Assembly (NCBI GenBank): GCA_016926925.1
Contig: JAFGNQ010000031.1
Span: forward strand, 1-7,781
Source: Candidatus Aminicenantota bacterium
Lineage (GTDB): Bacteria; Acidobacteriota; Aminicenantia; Aminicenantales; Aminicenantaceae
Direction: 5' to 3'
DNA length: 7,781 nt
Shown: positions 6,118-7,781 of the stretch, in pieces
How positions within the stretch are numbered: the first letter of the stretch is position 1
Layout of the letters: every line of letters starts with the position of its first letter
Position numbers and translations under genes: made by a program
The notes under the pieces: model-generated
Told to the model about the DNA's origin: nothing
Databases searched by the model: none
What the model saw: only the letters and a program-made list of their open reading frames with translations

Positions 6118-7541
6118 TAATTCGTAATAAAAGCCTCTGCAAGACTTTGTACAATTTTATCGACCTCTGCCATCATGGGGACTGCGGTTAAAAGTAAATC
6201 GACTTTACGCTTCCCCGAATAGACAGTTGCATGGCGATGGAGCTGCCCTTTTTTCTGCAAATTCTCCCAAGTTTTTTGTCGACACGGATAAGCAAGGCAA
6301 GCCGTGACTTTTTCTGTAGTGTATAAAGTCGAATAAGCAAGCACTTGGAGTATATCAGCACGATGTGCTTCACGGATATCAGAATCTAAAGCACCCCAAG
6401 ATGAATGGCTGAGTTCTTGCCAATGCTCCTTAAATTTGGCATCGATAATGATAGTCTCATTACCACGTTCAATGATTAGGTCGGGCTTTAGATATTTTTG
6501 TGAGCCAAGATAAGCTCTATCCCATGAGATTGGCTTAATTGTTTCTTGCCGCCTGCCCACTTTTAAAGAACCTCCAATACGTTGTGCTAAACGCGCTGCA
6601 ATGGTCTCAACCCATGCTTCATAAAAATCCGCCATAGACATTTTCCATGGCAACCCTTGAAGATCACTCAGGCCGGCTAAGCCGCGCTCCTCTATTGTCC
6701 ATTGCATAGCTTGAATGCCTTGGCGATAAGGTAAAGTATGTATAGACCCAATTAACCAGGAATTTATTGTTCGGGGACTAGGCTGCTTCGCAGGAACATT
6801 GCTTACTCGCTTTAAGAGAGCCTCGCAAACCTCAAGAAGATGAATTACCGCAACCCCCGCATGCCTTTGTCTTGCCAAGCTTGAAAGCTGAACCCTAAGT
6901 ATGAAGTTTATCCCAGCTAATAAGTCTTGATCATTTCGCAGATCAGGGAAACGGCAGGGAACCCGGAGGTTTTGCATCCGCGGAAGCCGAGAAGTGGCAT
7001 AAAGATTCCAATTGACTTGTCCTCGAGGAGCATTTAAATCGGCCTCAATAAAGTCAAACCTTCTCTCGAGTAAATCCAACAGGGTTTTTATTCTAAAAAG
7101 TACAATTGTCGACAGAACCCAAGGAGGAATTTTCCTATCAGAACGAGGCAAAAGCGGAAGGGTAAGAGGAGATGGGATTACCTTCCAACCCATCTCTCCC
7201 AACATAGCTCCAAGGCCTCGCCAATCAAATCGAGGTTTTATTACCAGGCCATAATCGGGTTTTCCTGTTGTAGGGGAATAAAGTGGCAGTGCTCCAATCT
7301 GAGAACCTGTGTGGATAACAATATCAACTGATGATCCATCATAATCCAATTTGGCCTCTATATCGAATTGGTTGAACACCCAGCGGTTTTGCTGGAGAAA
7401 CTGTTGAGCTAGTCTTGCAGCTTGGGCTTGGTAATCACGAGGTCTTCCGCTTTTGATAAGAAATATTGCGGAACGTCGGAATAAGCTGGAATCAGATACT
7501 TCAAAACATTTGATATCTGTGATATCAGATCTTAATGCCAT
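6117..7541 (-). CDS. mcrC: McrC-family nuclease subunit of a McrBC-type (type IV) restriction system
   Basis: This gene encodes 474 residues. The ATG at 7539-7541 is the first possible start because a stop lies two codons upstream; its ribosome-binding site is weak. The C-terminal half holds the PD-(D/E)XK nuclease fold: conserved E308 (DFYEAWVE), then KPDLII with D354, IIDAK with D367 and K369, and the helix DILQVLAY with Q399. D354-x12-D367-A-K369 is a complete catalytic set. The N-terminal half (residues 35-220) has McrC features such as the APRGQVNWN and VPCRFPDLRNDQDLLAGINF stretches, while residues 1-35 are divergent. McrC subunits pair with an McrB GTPase, which recognises modified DNA, and cut it when the complex moves. 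The partner's tail lies 30 bases upstream on the same strand. The protein is somewhat longer than the E. coli McrC (about 350 residues), as are many relatives. All catalytic residues are present, so it appears functional. Confidence 0.87.
   Translation of the reverse strand: MALRSDITDIKCFEVSDSSLFRRSAIFLIKSGRPRDYQAQAARLAQQFLQQNRWVFNQFDIEAKLDYDGSSVDIVIHTGSQIGALPLYSPTTGKPDYGLVIKPRFDWRGLGAMLGEMGWKVIPSPLTLPLLPRSDRKIPPWVLSTIVLFRIKTLLDLLERRFDFIEADLNAPRGQVNWNLYATSRLPRMQNLRVPCRFPDLRNDQDLLAGINFILRVQLSSLARQRHAGVAVIHLLEVCEALLKRVSNVPAKQPSPRTINSWLIGSIHTLPYRQGIQAMQWTIEERGLAGLSDLQGLPWKMSMADFYEAWVETIAARLAQRIGGSLKVGRRQETIKPISWDRAYLGSQKYLKPDLIIERGNETIIIDAKFKEHWQELSHSSWGALDSDIREAHRADILQVLAYSTLYTTEKVTACLAYPCRQKTWENLQKKGQLHRHATVYSGKRKVDLLLTAVPMMAEVDKIVQSLAEAFITN
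7511..7527. repeat. Perfect 7-bp inverted repeat inside the start of mcrC
   Basis: TGATATCTGTGATATCA is TGATATC, three bases, then its reverse complement GATATCA. It covers codons 5-11 of the McrC gene. It could fold in the mRNA close to the ribosome-binding region or be a binding site for a regulator. A chance AT-rich palindrome is the simpler reading. Confidence 0.3.
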
Positions 7542-7571
7542 TGAAAATCACATCATATGTTGAGCGATATT

Positions 7572-7781
7572 TTAAAGGCTGTCTATCCATTGCAGATAAG
7601 CGCGAATGGGATCAGAGAAGCCAGAAACATACCCCTGAGCGATATATTCTTCAAGTAAAGACCTGACTCCGGTTTTAAGTGATTGTGCAGCCTTATTTTC
7701 AGCTGTTTCAAGAAAATAAGCATGGCCAGGGACCAAGTTAAAGGCATCTTCATTTGCGTACTCAATAAAAATGGATAGTAT
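7572..7781 (-). CDS. McrB-type AAA+ ATPase/GTPase, C-terminal fragment (cut by window edge)
   Basis: The bottom strand is open from the right edge to TAA at 7572-7574 and gives 69 residues: ILSIFIEYANEDAFNLVPGHAYFLE, then SLKTGVRSLLEEYIAQGYV and PIRAYLQWIDSL (shown in parts). The G-H-(A/S)-Y-F motif followed by a helical 'LLEEYI..G' segment is typical of the end of McrB-family AAA+ modules, just after the sensor region. The Walker motifs and the N-terminal DNA-reading domain lie outside the window. The gap to mcrC is only 30 bases and there is no terminator between them, so the two should be one transcript. Identity as McrB is supported mainly by this context plus the short motif. Confidence 0.72.
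   Translation of the reverse strand: MLSIFIEYANEDAFNLVPGHAYFLETAENKAAQSLKTGVRSLLEEYIAQGYVSGFSDPIRAYLQWIDSL

Noticed and set aside
7012..7254. Top-strand frame of 80 codons antisense to mcrC
   Set aside because: The opposite strand encodes a well-supported McrC. This frame has no ribosome-binding site and no domain.
7583..7765. Bottom-strand frame of 60 codons near the right edge
   Set aside because: It is a shadow of the McrB-like tail, which is open in another frame to the window edge and carries the GHAYFL motif.
1..7781. CRISPR arrays, tRNA or rRNA genes and riboswitches
   Set aside because: I saw no regularly spaced direct repeats, no cloverleaf with a TTC loop and no conserved rRNA segments. 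This is a reading by eye, so small RNAs cannot be excluded.

Overview
The window is bacterial chromosomal DNA of moderate GC content: tightly spaced genes, clear Shine-Dalgarno sequences and no introns. Protein content points loosely to Desulfobacterota or a related Gram-negative lineage. The best hints are a degenerate copy of an 'ANGSDGPV...ADWW' domain behind a 'choice-of-anchor Q' type DMGADE motif, and a secreted metzincin-like protein with calcium-loop-like segments. I recall both types from such genomes but cannot confirm the taxon by eye. The region looks accessory and mosaic: intact genes alternate with gene fragments, and the strand changes often.

Layout. Bases 1-129 (+) are the C-terminal end of a CopG/BrnA-type antitoxin. 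Bases 239-808 (-) and 918-1511 (+) are a divergent pair of small uncharacterised genes sharing a 109-bp spacer: a probable winged-helix protein and a four-cysteine zinc-ribbon-like protein. A 20-codon reading frame with an excellent ribosome-binding site follows at 1524-1586, possibly the stump of a lost gene. Next comes an AT-rich stretch bounded by an 11-bp inverted repeat (1610-1772). Bases 5017 to 1806 (-) form a two-gene operon: a secreted or membrane-tethered metzincin-like zinc metalloprotease, then a single-pass membrane protein with C-terminal TPR-like helices. Bases 5178-5750 (+) hold the orphaned C-terminal end of a large surface beta-helix protein. Bases 6117-5811 (-) hold a decayed, internally deleted fragment of an endonuclease/exonuclease/phosphatase family protein. 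Bases 7541-6117 (-) encode a McrC-family PD-(D/E)XK nuclease subunit. It is preceded at 7781-7572 (-) by the C-terminal end of its likely McrB-type AAA+ partner.

How the genes fit together. McrB and McrC would form a type IV, modification-dependent restriction complex, with McrB as NTP-driven motor and recognition subunit and McrC as nuclease. The protease and the TPR protein overlap by three bases at the longest start of the TPR gene and are surely co-transcribed. They probably act together at the cell envelope, but their substrate is unknown. An antitoxin tail, a restriction system and three apparent gene remnants within 7.8 kb fit a defence or plasticity island in decay. I do not see a complete, clearly new system here. 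The least described parts are the metzincin/TPR pair and the divergent zinc-ribbon/winged-helix pair.
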